Source: Rhodocollybia butyracea | Taxonomy: Eukaryota; Basidiomycota; Agaricomycetes; Agaricales; Omphalotaceae | Assembly (NCBI GenBank): GCA_015501585.1 | Contig: JADNRY010000187.1 | Coordinates: 1 to 64,000 of the forward strand | Reading direction: 5' to 3' | DNA length: 64,000 nt | Shown: one piece after another, positions 12,188 to 22,729 of the stretch | How positions within the stretch are numbered: position 1 is the first letter of the stretch | Layout of the letters: each line of letters begins with the position of its first letter | The notes under the pieces: model-generated | Told to the model about the DNA's origin: nothing | Seen by the model: only the letters and a program-made list of their open reading frames with translations | The model's database searches: none | Program-made: the position numbers and the translations under genes

Positions 12188-14119
12188 TTAATCTTCATCA
12201 TCGTGCATCTCCCCAGCCCAGTCGTGATGTTCATCATCAAGGTTTCCTTGACCTGCACCCCAATCGCAAGAACCAAACACTTCTCTCTTTACTGCATCCA
12301 GATCAGCGAATGCCTCTGTGATACTTCGTGAAAATGCAAAAGTAAAATTATAATTTGTGGTGCCCCCGGTGACTGTAGTTCCATGAATATGTTCTGGTTG
12401 AAAGGCAAACATGGTCGAGGGAGCATTTGCAACAACAACACAGAGGTTGACATCGACAAAGTTTGCCCCACCATAAGTCGGAATAGGAATTTTAGATGCT
12501 GCAGTGCGAGTCGGGAGCTGTTCGCGGCCTGCTGTAAGATTGAAAGCAAATCTGGAATAACATTTATCGGTGTGAGACCATCTGTATAGAATTATCAATG
12601 TGTCGCATATTTAAAACTATAACTAAAACTTACGCGGAATAACCTTTAGTCAGATATACCTCTGGCGGGGCTCGACTAGCTTCCGAAAATATAACCGCTT
12701 TATTTCCCAGGGTAAGCTTAAACCCTTTACCTGTAGACCCAGATTAGGTTGATTTCCTATTAATGGATGCAGTGGAATGTGAATAGCATACCTGGTTCCA
12801 CAAAGCGGGTCGCGAGATGGGGAATTTTGTTTTCACGCAGCTCTCTGACTGCCGGTCCAGTAATTTCAGTTGGCATCATGGAAAGAATAAGCGACCAGAA
12901 TATTCCAGCTGCACCATTTATATCTTCATCATGGGCAGTACACTCCTCTTCAGACAGCTTGGCTTGGTAACTTTTTGCCAGTCCCAGCTGTCTACAATGG
13001 CGGGGACCAGTATTGATACCAACCTGGGTCATCGAACCTTCATGACCACCCCGCTCACCAACATGACGAGGAGGCTAGTAGGAGCAATCAGCAGTATATA
13101 CAGTATCTATAGCATTATATACATACCCGCTGGTTGCGCCAGACTCCAACAGCGTAGAAAATAACATCAACTAGCCATTCATACAGCATTTCACTGTCGG
13201 AGCCCTGATGTTGCTCTTCTCCAGGTTCAGAATCTGTCATTGCACCAGCAATATTGCGCAGAACAACTAGCTGGATATTGTCTGGCTCAAACGTGTGGGC
13301 ATCTGGCATAGGGTGAATAACATTGGGGACAAAAACCTAGACTGTAACACACCACCGCTGTAGAAAAGGACCGACTTGCTGGTACTAACCACATAGAATC
13401 CATGTGCTGCATCAACTATCTGATCGCGTGCACCACTCGCAGCTTCCGCTAGATTGTACATATACCAATAGCACCCAAATTTGGGTTTGGTGTCTGGGTT
13501 GCGACGCACAAGCCATACTTGCATGCCACAAGGCATAATGATGTACTGGTCACCTCGGATTATTGCTTCTCTTACAGCATAAGAGCGGAAGTTTATTCCA
13601 AGGTTTACCATCTAAGAAATTTAATCAGAGGCTAATTATTAACTTAGCTGGTACAATTTACGAGTTTTCTTTTCTCTCCACGCGATGCTTGATCTGGTTT
13701 TGTCTTGTGATTTCCACTGGAAGTAACGGAGCAAAACCTCATCGAAGACTGTTTTAATCTCCACACTATCGACTTTGACACGCGAAATGTAGCGGAAAAG
13801 AATGTCCCACTGAAACTTGTGTAAGGAACTAGCAAAAAGTACCAAAGTAATATAACCTGCCTCGGGCTGGCCATCCATAGTGACATAATCACTCATTCTC
13901 TGTAGCAAAGGATGGGTGGTGGATGCGAAGTCTTTCTCGTCCAGCCACTGTAGCTGTTTAAAGGTGTCCGCCTCATACACCCATTCTCTCGCTTGCCTTT
14001 GTGCTGGATACCTGGGATTGGACAGGCAAAATGAATCGTATGTAGAAGTGCTTACATTCAGGATCCTCCTTGGGCTGCCGACGATTCATATTTTTGCCAC
14101 TTTCTTTAGCTTTTGTCAT
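12188..14119 (-). CDS. possible Fe(II)/2-oxoglutarate dioxygenase-like transposon protein
   Basis: This multi-exon minus-strand gene converges on the second transposase. Exon 1 starts at 14119 (MTKAKESG). Spliced segments follow: YEADTFKQLQWLDEKDF; GINFRSYAVREAIIRGDQ; PDAHTFEPDNIQLVVLRN; and an exon with VGINTGPRHCRQLG. The last exon has WSHTDKCY (HxD at 12574-12566), a predicted beta-rich stretch, and PEHIHGTT (His at 12385-12383), ending in an acidic tail (EMHDDED). The HxD...H spacing and the HGTT strand resemble double-stranded beta-helix dioxygenases. TET/JBP-type members are known to travel with some fungal transposons. The arginine expected after the distal His is not obvious, so the fold is a hypothesis. 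One splice junction near 13630 does not keep frame by eye. Confidence 0.45.
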
Positions 14120-14677
14120 GACTGGAAGTGGTAAATGACCGAGGTGGTGGAGGTTGAAAGGAAAGATATGCTATCTGCACCCAGATCGTATCCGACTGGA
14201 TTCCCAGACAATCGGGTAGAAGGTCACAGCAAAAATCTGTTGATCAGTCCATCTGACTAGTCCAACAAAAATTATTTGGCATCTGATACTTAGAATGGGA
14301 ATCGTGTGGGGAAAAGAAGACATTGATACCAAAAGGCAATATTACAGTTTAAAAATAGCCCGCAGCAATCGACACCAGTACTTAAATACATAATAGTAAA
14401 CTTTACCCACAGAACATTATTTACATTGGTACTAGTAGTAGCTTATACCTGGCACCACAGGGAATCGAACGGTTGACCTCAAGGTTTCGGTGATTATGAA
14501 AGCCAGCGTTACTCCACAGCCGGGGACATATCCAGGTACGCCAAGAGGACATTTTTATTTTTGGCAAACAGACTCTACTTATGGCTTATTTAATAATATA
14601 AAAATCATGGTATTAAAAAGGTATGTACATTGAAGGCAGTAAATAAATAAAAAGTGGTATGCAGCCCTCTAGATGTA
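14120..14677. other. non-coding flank left of the Copia insertion
   Basis: AT-rich DNA lies upstream of the dioxygenase-like gene and ends at the Copia target duplication. Apart from a tRNA-like stretch, nothing is recognised. Confidence 0.4.
14447..14535 (-). other. tRNA-like sequence (pseudo-tRNA or SINE head)
   Basis: On the minus strand a B-box-like GTTCGATTCC and an upstream GCTGGCTTTCATAATC stretch resemble a tRNA-Met anticodon region. The T stem and acceptor do not pair, so a working tRNA is unlikely. A tRNA-derived relic is the best reading. Confidence 0.3.
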
Positions 14678-14682
14678 AGAAG
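14678..14682. repeat. Copia target-site duplication, left
   Basis: AGAAG directly precedes the 5' LTR and is repeated at 21450-21454 after the 3' LTR. Five base pairs is the usual size for Ty1/Copia integration. Confidence 0.9.
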
Positions 14683-15198
14683 TGTTGAAACTAGATTACC
14701 GCTTATGAGTCGTATCTAATCAGTAATGTGAGTCGACTAGACGCACTTGCTATACGATCGATGAACTGTCGATATATGCTATGTTGAAACTCACCCTCAA
14801 ACACTAGACGCAGCCTCTACGCAGGTTCGTATAGATGTAGTCAATTATGCCATTCGCTATTAGTCTTATGATACATAGCTTGTACGCTGCCTTGCAGTAC
14901 CTATGAACATTACCTATAGAATTACCATACGGACTCCATCTTCTAGGGTACATTATGCACATGTATATGCACTATGTTTAGCAGTACGACTCAAGTAGAC
15001 TCATACATTGTTATAGGGTTTATTATATTCTGTAGTATAAATACTGTAGATATTTTCCTGTAACAATAACCAAGAATCCTACTATTCGTCTGGACACTTG
15101 TTCTGCTCTCAACAAGCACTCTTATAACTCCTGTAAACTCCTTACACTCTCAGGTGAGTATGCTGTCGACCTTGTGTTGACTGACCGCTGTTTCTACA
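14683..15198 (+). repeat. 5' LTR of the Copia element
   Basis: It begins TGTTGAAACTAG and ends GTTTCTACA. A TATA-like TATAAATACTG near 15036 could be the promoter for the genomic RNA. Confidence 0.95.
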
Positions 15199-15210
15199 GG
15201 TTATGGGCCC
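15199..15210 (+). other. primer-binding site for a half initiator-tRNA
   Basis: GGTTATGGGCCC follows the LTR directly. It is complementary to the anticodon stem-loop typical of eukaryotic initiator tRNA-Met (GGGCCCAUAACC), not to a tRNA 3' end. Priming by an internal tRNA fragment is known for Drosophila copia and yeast Ty5. Confidence 0.75.
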
Positions 15211-15941
15211 CGGATCGCTTCAACACATGTTGTGCCCTCCATTGTGCTTACTGCACTTGGTTAGACAGTGTTCAATGAACGTCCAACGCTCATTCCTGGA
15301 GTGTACAAAGTTCGCGTGTTGTGCATAGCTGGTCATGGTACATGGTAACATTCATGGATCGCATTTCTCTCCATTCCTGCATTGTTCAAAAATATACATG
15401 ACTTTGCACACTGACACACACATGTATTTACATAGGCACCCAATGATCGAACGAACTGTTTAAGGGCTTTGCTGTGATGGCATTCCCTTTAGGGTTTTAT
15501 TCCCTGCCAGGTAGACTTGGGGTCACTGCTATAATAGCCATAAAAGCGTTCATGTGCATCCGCTGGCAAACTGCAAACGATCATTGGGTTCTTGGCCTTC
15601 GTAGAATAATTGTACATACACATTACCTACCTGCTGCTTGCCTTAAGTTCTTCACATGCTGAAGGGATACTGTTCGATTGTGCTGCAAAGCACATCTGAA
15701 CGTTGACTGAACACATATTCTTGGCATTCAGTTACCCTATTTGTGTTCCGATCAACTTAAGTGACTGAGACCGAATTGGAATGATCGGATCAGTGGATGG
15801 AAAATGGATGGATAATTATATGCGATCAACACTGAAAACACTTGTCACGGGTTTCCGACTTTGTTGTTGTGATCTGTGTTCATAACTTGTGGAAGCACGT
15901 CACTGACTGTTGCTCTACTTTTTCTAGAACCTTATCAAAAC
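15211..15941 (+). other. Copia 5' leader
   Basis: About 730 bp lie between the primer site and the gag ATG. A 62-codon frame at 15474-15662 has no recognisable motif. The region probably holds dimerisation and packaging signals, but none is identifiable by eye. Confidence 0.5.
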
Positions 15942-17229
15942 ATGTCTCTCTCAAACCTCTCTAGTGTTCCTCTCCTCAATGGGGCTAACTACCCCTCCTG
16001 GTCCAGTTCAATGACAGTGCTCCTTAGAGCTTCTCGTTGTTGGTCTGTTGTATGTGGACGAATCCCTCGCCCCAAACCAACATACCGGAAACCTACCGCC
16101 GATGAAATCGCCGCAAGGACTTACAAGGCCAATGAAGATATTGAGACCACCACTGCCAACGGCAGAAAGAAATTGATGACTGGGACAGCCTTGACGACCA
16201 AGCCATGGGCTTAATTGCCCTCCAACTTCCTGATGACATCAGGGCTACTGTCCTAAAAACTGAATCTAGCGAAACTTGGGAAGAAATCAAAAAGATCTAC
16301 GGCAAACCCGGCTCTGCCAGCACTTTTGGCATCTTCAAAGAGGCCATTAACTTCCAAATCGACGAAAGAAACGACCCTACTCTTGCCCTAGCATCTTTAA
16401 ACTCCACCTTCTCCCGCCTTGATGGCTCTGGTCTCATTCTTCCTGAACCGGTAAAAGCTATGATTCTCTTGGCCGCCTTACCTACTCAATGGGATAGTCT
16501 TGCAATGACAATCCTTTCTCGAGATGCTACTCTTCTTACTCCGTCAAACATCATGCCGATCATTCAGGACGAGTACCGCCGCCGCCAATCCAACGCTACC
16601 TCTCTCGTGGCCCGCATCTCCGGCGTCAAACGTCAATCTGACTCCAAGTCTTCTTGGAATGATCAGAAGAAGAAGAAGGACACTAAGAAGGGAGCGCCTT
16701 ACCCGGCAAGCAAACCTTCCAACGACTTGTCCTCTCTTCTGACAAAGACAAAAAGACACGCCGCGGAAAGAAAGGAGGAAAAGGCAAAGAAAAGGCTCAT
16801 GAATCGGCTGAAGTGGAGACTTCCAATGTCTCTAATTTCGCCACCTGCCTTGCCTCGCGCATTAATGACAGCTTCCTCCGTGAAGCCTCCCACGACTCTG
16901 TCCTTGACAGGATGAAGATCGAGGAAGTAGAGGTCAATCTCTCTGATCACCTTTGGCCTCAGACTAAACTCGAAATGGACATTGACGAGGAAATGTATGG
17001 CTCTGGAGACGAGCGCCTTATTTTCTGGCAAGCTTCCCTTAATAGTCTTAAGGAAAAATTCACTGACCAATTGCACTCATTACAACAGATGTTCAATAAT
17101 ATGGCTGGAATATCGAATGGTCCAAATGGACCTTATGTATCACACTCTCCACGCTTCTTGAACTCTGTACCTCCTAGCGAGGGTAAATTAAATAAAATGG
17201 TTTCTAATGATGTGCATGGTGCGAAATAA
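15942..17229 (+). pseudogene. Copia gag, frame-disrupted
   Basis: This would encode the capsid-like protein that packages the element RNA. The ATG at 15942 opens MSLSNLSSVPLLNGANYPSW, a typical Copia gag start (L-G-NY-W pattern). The frame ends at 16214, but the homologous reading continues one frame over from about 16170 (MGLIALQLPDD, then the KIYG and LAALP segments). It shifts again after about 16700 into the frame holding KKTRRGKKGG and the acidic tail ending at 17229. Two shifts are therefore needed to read through. No intact CCHC zinc knuckle is visible; a GAPYPASKPSN stretch could be its eroded remnant. With near-identical LTRs, the lesions are either recent or inherited by copying from an already defective template. 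Confidence 0.75.
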
Positions 17230-20200
17230 GAACCTTAGTCAGATATTTAACACATGGCTGCTTGATTCCGGTGCATCTGGATATTTTACCCCTTATCGGC
17301 AAGACTTTGTGTCTTATAAAAAATTCACACATCCGATACCTGTCCAGACCGCTGACGAACGTACATCAACCTTTATTGAAGGTGCCGGAACAGTCTACAT
17401 AAGGCATGACAATGGCGAAGGAAAAATCCTCACGACTAAGTTACACCCAGTGTTTTACCAACCGCATTGCACACACCGACTTCTATCTGTTGGTTTATTA
17501 AATCGACAGGGTTGCTACACAACTATTAACGTTGAAAAATCAGTTATTCGTAAGACGGATGATGACTCAACAATCATGACCTTATATCCCAATAACGATA
17601 GGGATAATATTCACTGGCTAAAGGCCGATGTAGTGAAATCTGAGATAGGCATGATATCATCTCCTAATGATTTTAACACCTGGCATAACCGTTTTGCACA
17701 TCCCGGTGATGTCGTATTACGCAATGCTCCTGGAAATGTCAACGGACTACCTAAGTTGTCAATACCAGATAAAGAATCTCCATGCAAAGGTTGCGCGCTT
17801 GGAAAGGCTGCCTCCAAAGCATATCCTAAGTCCGAGAAACGAGCATCCAATCCTATGGATTTAATTCACGCAGATTTGGTTGAAATTCCAACCGTCTCTT
17901 ATCATAAATTTAAATTTGTGATCACTCTGCTGGATGACTGCTCTTCTCATGCTACTTCAATCATGCTGCGACAAAAATCAGAAGCGTTTCAAGCCTTCAA
18001 GGATTTCAAATCTTGGGCTGAAAAACAAACTGGACGCAAACTTGTGCGTTTCCGCATTGATCGAGGGGGAGAACTTATCTCAAAGGAATTTACTTCCTTT
18101 CTCAAGTCTGAGGGTATTGATATTCAAATGTCCGAACCTTATGTTCATCAACAGAATGGTAGAGCGGAACGTATCAACTGTACACTCATGGAAAAATCCG
18201 AAGCCATGCGACACCATGCATGCTGCCCGGAGTCCTGGTGGCAATTTTCATATTCCACAGGAGTACATGTGTATAACCGCACACCGATCCGTCGATTGAA
18301 CTGGAAGACACCAATTGAAGGTTTTCTCAAAAAGAAACCTGATGTCTCGTACTTCAGAACCTTTGGCTGTGGCGCTTATGTCTTTATTCCTATTGACAAG
18401 CGAAAAAATAAACAATCCCCACACTCTGAAGCGATGACTTTCATTGGATATGACCAAGGAAGCAAAGGATATCTATTCATGTGTAGCGATAATTCCGTAG
18501 TGCATGCTGCACAAGCAACTTTCTATGAGAAATGGTTTCCACGGTGCAAATCTGAATCTGATTCTGGAGTAAAACCCGCTATATCTGTTGCCCCCACGCC
18601 TGTGAAACCTTCGCAACCTTCAAATGGTAATGGTGCAGACATTCCATTTGATCCGGAATTCCCGGAAGATCAACCACAACCGTTTACTGAACTGGATAAT
18701 GGACCGCACAGTCCACCAGCTGGCCCAGATCCAGATCTGCCTGGTGATGATGATGCTCCAAATCCCAATCCTCCGGTACCATCTCGATCACCCACCCCTC
18801 CACCTCAAGCAAGAGACCCTTCACCACCTGCTCCCGATCCTAATCCATTCAGCTACCGTCCCGAAGACGTTGAAGCATGGAAACGTGTGAACCCCACTAG
18901 AGAACGCCGTGCACCCTTGCGCCCTGGCATGATACCCACGCCTGGCACTTGGAGCCGACAAGCTGATTGTGAAGAACGTGCTGAGCACTTTGGACACGCT
19001 AGACGTGGACTTGTGCCTGCTCGCAATATAGTTCCTGATCAAGTTCCGCCACCGGTTCCACCACCACGTCCATTGAATCCTGATGACCGTATGGTCACAC
19101 CGCCACCTCCCGGCGCTACTCCGGATTCTGACATAGAAGAGGAAGCACTTCTGACTAAACTAGCTCAGGAAGGGGGAGTTGAATTACAAAAATACCTTCT
19201 TTCGCAAGCAATCTCCGATTCTCTAGAAGAATCATCTTTTATCACAGATCTTGACAGTGAAATGATACCGGCTAAACACGAAGCCGCTAGGAATAATCCT
19301 GATAATTGGATTTCTCCAACATCATATCGTCATTTACCATCTGCTGAAAGAAAGAAATGGGATCAAGCATGCAAAGATGAGATCGATGGTTTGAAGAAAC
19401 GAAATGTCTTTGAAGTAGTTGATCTACCAAAAGGTCGCAAACCTATCCGTTGTCGATGGGTTTTTACTAAAAAATCTGACGGTCGCTATAAAGCCCGACT
19501 CGTAGCAAAAGGTTTTTCACAAGTAGAAGGTGTGGATTATAATGAGTTGTTCTCACCGGTTGCCCGGTTTGAAACTGTACGAACTCTCCTAGCTTTAGCC
19601 GCATTAGAGGACTGGGAAATCCAGGCTCTTGACGTCAAACAGGCTTTTCTTTATGGCAAGCTAGATGAAGAGATCTACATGGAACAACCTAAAGACTTCA
19701 TTAAAGAAGGCACACCAAAAGTATGGCGGTTACATCGTGCATTATACGGACTGAAACAAGCTAGCTTATCCTGGTGGAAGGAATGTAACGCCTCCATGGG
19801 AAAATTGGGATTTAAGCGCTGCTCTTCAGATGCTGGTGTATATGTCTTTAAATCAAATGGCAAAACCGTAACTGCCATCATCTATGTTGATGACGCACTC
19901 TTTCTTGGCAAGGACAAAGATCTTGTTCTTAAAAAGAAAAACGAGTTTATGAAATTATGGGAATGTCATGATCTAGGAGAACCAACTGAGTTCCTTGGAA
20001 TGCGGATTACACGGGATCGTTCCAAACGTGTCTTAACACTTGACCAACAACCTTATCTTCGAAAGGTCATAGAACGTTTTGGACTGACTAATGCTAAAGC
20101 TACCCCAACCCCATTACCTTCATCCTGGGTTCCTCGTGCAAACACTGGTCGTGTAGATACCAAACTTAGACAACGCTTCCAAAGCGTAATTGGATCTTTA

Positions 20201-20836
20201 TTGTATCTGATGCTAGGCACCCGACCCGACATTGCTTATGCCGTTATAAAACTCTCACAGTATTCGGCAAATCCAAACCCAGATCACCTGGCCAAAGCAC
20301 TTTACATTGTGCGCTACTTAATTGGGACTTCTACTTACGTACTTGTCTTTGATGGTAGATCTGACCATGGCTTCTTAGCCTATTGTGATTCTGACTGGGC
20401 GTCAGATCCAGATGATCGAAAATCCCATACTGGGATGATTATCAAACTTGCCACAGGTCCAATCTGCTGGACTTCTCATAAACAGAAAACAGTTGCTCTT
20501 TCATCGACTGAAGCTGAATACATGGCTTTATCTGATTCATGTAGACAACTTATGTGGCTCAAGTCTCTCTTTTCTGAGATTGGAATTACTATCGCTGTAT
20601 TGCCCTTATGTGGTGATAATCAAGGATCAATCTTTCTGGGATCTAATCCTGTACAAGAAAGAAGAACCAAGCATATTGATATACGATATCATTATATCAG
20701 AGAACACATTGAATCAAAAGAAATAGAACTCTTCTATGTTCCTACTGATGATAATGTCGCAGATCTTCTCACGAAGAACCTTGCACTTGTCAAGTTCCAG
20801 AAATTCTGTAACAGTCTAGGAATTCTCTTTAATTGA
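17207..20836 (+). CDS. Copia Pol polyprotein (protease, integrase, RT, RNase H)
   Basis: This is one open frame of 1,209 codons overlapping the gag tail by 23 bases. The protease motif LLDSGASG has Asp at residue 20. GAG-pre-integrase has WHNRFAHPG at residue 159 and CKGC at 193. The integrase triad is Asp223, Asp285 and Glu321, an exact D-35-E spacing. A proline-rich linker spans about 465-650. Reverse transcriptase begins near WVFTKKSDGRYKARLVAKGF and has YVDD at 893-896. RNase H starts at CDSDWASD (Asp1061), with STEAEYMAL and a C-terminal TKHIDIRYH segment. All catalytic residues I can check are present, so pol looks functional. The first Met is the first after a stop; translation more likely comes as a Gag-Pol fusion. 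Confidence 0.95.
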   Translation: MMCMVRNKNLSQIFNTWLLDSGASGYFTPYRQDFVSYKKFTHPIPVQTADERTSTFIEGAGTVYIRHDNGEGKILTTKLHPVFYQPHCTHRLLSVGLLNRQGCYTTINVEKSVIRKTDDDSTIMTLYPNNDRDNIHWLKADVVKSEIGMISSPNDFNTWHNRFAHPGDVVLRNAPGNVNGLPKLSIPDKESPCKGCALGKAASKAYPKSEKRASNPMDLIHADLVEIPTVSYHKFKFVITLLDDCSSHATSIMLRQKSEAFQAFKDFKSWAEKQTGRKLVRFRIDRGGELISKEFTSFLKSEGIDIQMSEPYVHQQNGRAERINCTLMEKSEAMRHHACCPESWWQFSYSTGVHVYNRTPIRRLNWKTPIEGFLKKKPDVSYFRTFGCGAYVFIPIDKRKNKQSPHSEAMTFIGYDQGSKGYLFMCSDNSVVHAAQATFYEKWFPRCKSESDSGVKPAISVAPTPVKPSQPSNGNGADIPFDPEFPEDQPQPFTELDNGPHSPPAGPDPDLPGDDDAPNPNPPVPSRSPTPPPQARDPSPPAPDPNPFSYRPEDVEAWKRVNPTRERRAPLRPGMIPTPGTWSRQADCEERAEHFGHARRGLVPARNIVPDQVPPPVPPPRPLNPDDRMVTPPPPGATPDSDIEEEALLTKLAQEGGVELQKYLLSQAISDSLEESSFITDLDSEMIPAKHEAARNNPDNWISPTSYRHLPSAERKKWDQACKDEIDGLKKRNVFEVVDLPKGRKPIRCRWVFTKKSDGRYKARLVAKGFSQVEGVDYNELFSPVARFETVRTLLALAALEDWEIQALDVKQAFLYGKLDEEIYMEQPKDFIKEGTPKVWRLHRALYGLKQASLSWWKECNASMGKLGFKRCSSDAGVYVFKSNGKTVTAIIYVDDALFLGKDKDLVLKKKNEFMKLWECHDLGEPTEFLGMRITRDRSKRVLTLDQQPYLRKVIERFGLTNAKATPTPLPSSWVPRANTGRVDTKLRQRFQSVIGSLLYLMLGTRPDIAYAVIKLSQYSANPNPDHLAKALYIVRYLIGTSTYVLVFDGRSDHGFLAYCDSDWASDPDDRKSHTGMIIKLATGPICWTSHKQKTVALSSTEAEYMALSDSCRQLMWLKSLFSEIGITIAVLPLCGDNQGSIFLGSNPVQERRTKHIDIRYHYIREHIESKEIELFYVPTDDNVADLLTKNLALVKFQKFCNSLGILFN

Positions 20837-20923
20837 TTCATCATAGACTGTGCAATATGTCTATAGACTATAATGCCATTTAAAGTCGATAAAAAATTAT
20901 ACTTCTTAGCTACAATTCTTAGC

Positions 20924-20932
20924 GAGGGGGAG
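20924..20932 (+). other. polypurine tract
   Basis: GAGGGGGAG lies directly before the 3' LTR, the expected plus-strand primer position. Confidence 0.8.
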
Positions 20933-21449
20933 TGTTGAAACTAGATTACCGCTTATGAGTTGTATCTAATCAGTAATGTGAGTCGACTAGACGCACTTGC
21001 TATACGATCGATGAACTGTCGATATATGCTATGTTGAAACTCACCCTCAAACACTAGACGCAGCCTCTACGCAGGTTCGTATAGATGTAGTCAATTATGC
21101 CATTCGCTATTAGTCTTATGATACATAGCTTGTACGCTGCCTTGCAGTACCTATGAACATTACCTATAGAATTACCATACGGACTCCATCTTCTAGGGTA
21201 CATTATGCACATGTATATGCACTATGTTTAGCAGTACGACTCAAGTAGACTCATACATTGTTATAGGGTTTATTATATTCTGTAGTATAAATACTGTAGA
21301 TATTTTCCTGTAACAATAACCAAGAATCCTACTATTCGTCTGGACACTTGTTCTGCTCTCAACAAGCACTCTTATAACTCCTGTAAACCTCCTTACACTC
21401 TCAGGTGAGTATGCTGTCGACCTTGTGTTGACTGACCGCTGTTTCTACA
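20933..21449 (+). repeat. 3' LTR of the Copia element
   Basis: It matches the 5' LTR except for C to T in GAGTCGTATC / GAGTTGTATC and an extra C near 21389. Confidence 0.95.
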
Positions 21450-21454
21450 AGAAG
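21450..21454. repeat. Copia target-site duplication, right
   Basis: AGAAG is identical to the bases directly before the 5' LTR. Confidence 0.9.
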
Positions 21455-21553
21455 GACATTTTAGTAGATAGATTATGGGAAAGAGACGATAAATACTAAA
21501 AGATCTGAGAATAGTTAGAAATAAAATAAGCAGGAACAGCTGCTAATTGCTGG

Positions 21554-22729
21554 CTAATTGTCATCAAGGGTAAGGTCAATAATACTAGTAGGAGTAGTAG
21601 TCTGTCTAGCTGCTGTACGATGGCGGCGAATAGAGCCTGGGAGGCATCTGTGACCCGAAAAAGTTCTCTTTGTGGTCACCCGACCACAGGTGCATCTCCG
21701 AAACATAGCAGCAAATGCTTCCTCCTCAATTCCATTTCCATCTCCAGAGTCGAGCTCAAGTAGCAAGGATAGCAATGACCGAGGCTCAGTGGAAGCAGGT
21801 CCTGTGCGAGAAATTCCATCCATCTGGATGGGGAGAGCTGCTGGTCGGGTGGGTGAACTGTTTGTACTGTTTGTGCGAGACGAAGAGGGAAAGGGAACAG
21901 GGGCCTGCGATGGAGACATCTGGCCAGATGGCTGTGAGCCTAAGTCGGTCTGTTAGTATACCAGCTGCATGCACAGGAAAAAGTCGGACGAACTCATTAA
22001 GGCCATCTCAACTTCCTCGTCAGAGTCGATAAGCATGTCGAAGAGCGAGTCCATTGGACGAATAGCTGCAGCCTGAGAAGCCAAAGGTACATTGGGGACC
22101 AAAGATGATGGTATTGGGTCTGGTCGCTCAGGATACCTACCAATCAGCAAGCCTCGTTGGGCATACATCTTCTCCAGCAGCACTATAAAATTCTTAAGCA
22201 ATGCACAGTCTCCGAAATACTACTGAACTTACCCCAGTATCCACATCGTGTTTCTTGAGCACACGAAGCTACCCATTGGCCAGAAAGTCTCCCCGACATG
22301 GGCTGCCAGACTTTCGTCTCTCGTGGGATTCCATCGGTCCTCGAACATAGGCACATGGGATTGCGGAAATAATGGGTTAGCTTGTAAGTGTCCCAGTTAT
22401 CGGGGGTAACTCGGGCAGTGATCATCGGCCTTTAAAAAGTTAAAATTATTAGCTAGGTATATAGTAGAGTATGGTGGATAAGCCTACCATGGTTTTGCAA
22501 CAAGGGAGTTGGCATCGACAGACCATTCCACGATTTCGGGCCCCATTCGTGCATTCGTCCTAACTCGGCGATTGAAAGGTCGATGCCCGAGAGGGTCATT
22601 GACACTGGTATCTCGAGGGTCAAAAATCGGTGTATAGAGAAGAGCAGCCCCAGGGGCAGGTCGTGGCCTAGTGGTAGATGTGGGCCCAGCTCGGGCTCTG
22701 GTGGTTCGAAGACGAGGCTGGACAGGCAT
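21554..22729 (-). CDS. zinc-binding protein with C-terminal SUMO-interaction-like motif
   Basis: A minus-strand gene near the right end of the large transposon. It opens at 22729 with a basic R/P/T-rich segment, then FDPRDTSVNDPLGHRPFN. An intron (about 22489-22432) leads to PMITARVTPDNWDTYKLTHY and a cysteine-bearing stretch (CLCS ... CAQETRCGYW). A second intron (about 22237-22188) leads to LLEKMYAQRGLLIGRYPERP and an acidic helix (LIDSDEEVEMAL). A third intron with a perfect TACTAAC branch point leads to the last exon. That exon has CTCGRVTTKRTFSGHRCLP, a C-x-C...H-x-C zinc-like cluster, and ends IIDLTLDDN. IIDLTLDD fits the hydrophobic-core-plus-acidic pattern of SUMO-interaction motifs. 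No catalytic domain is seen. The frame looks coherent throughout. Confidence 0.6.

Larger units (their letters stand above)
14683..21449 (+). mobile_element. Ty1/Copia LTR retrotransposon, 6.77 kb
   Basis: This is a complete element with two LTRs of about 516 bp (TG...CA ends), a primer-binding site, gag, an uninterrupted pol of 1,209 codons, a polypurine tract and an AGAAG duplication. Integrase precedes reverse transcriptase, which defines Copia. The LTRs differ at only two positions that I can find (one substitution, one single-base indel), so insertion was recent. The element sits between two minus-strand genes of the larger transposon, in the opposite orientation to them. The gag reading frame is broken, so the copy may depend on others for mobility. 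Confidence 0.95.

Noticed and set aside
14447..14535. A functional tRNA-Met gene
   Set aside because: The T-stem and acceptor stem cannot pair, so only a relic is claimed.
18624..19042. Extra genes inside Copia pol in other frames
   Set aside because: They are shadows of the proline-rich linker between integrase and reverse transcriptase.
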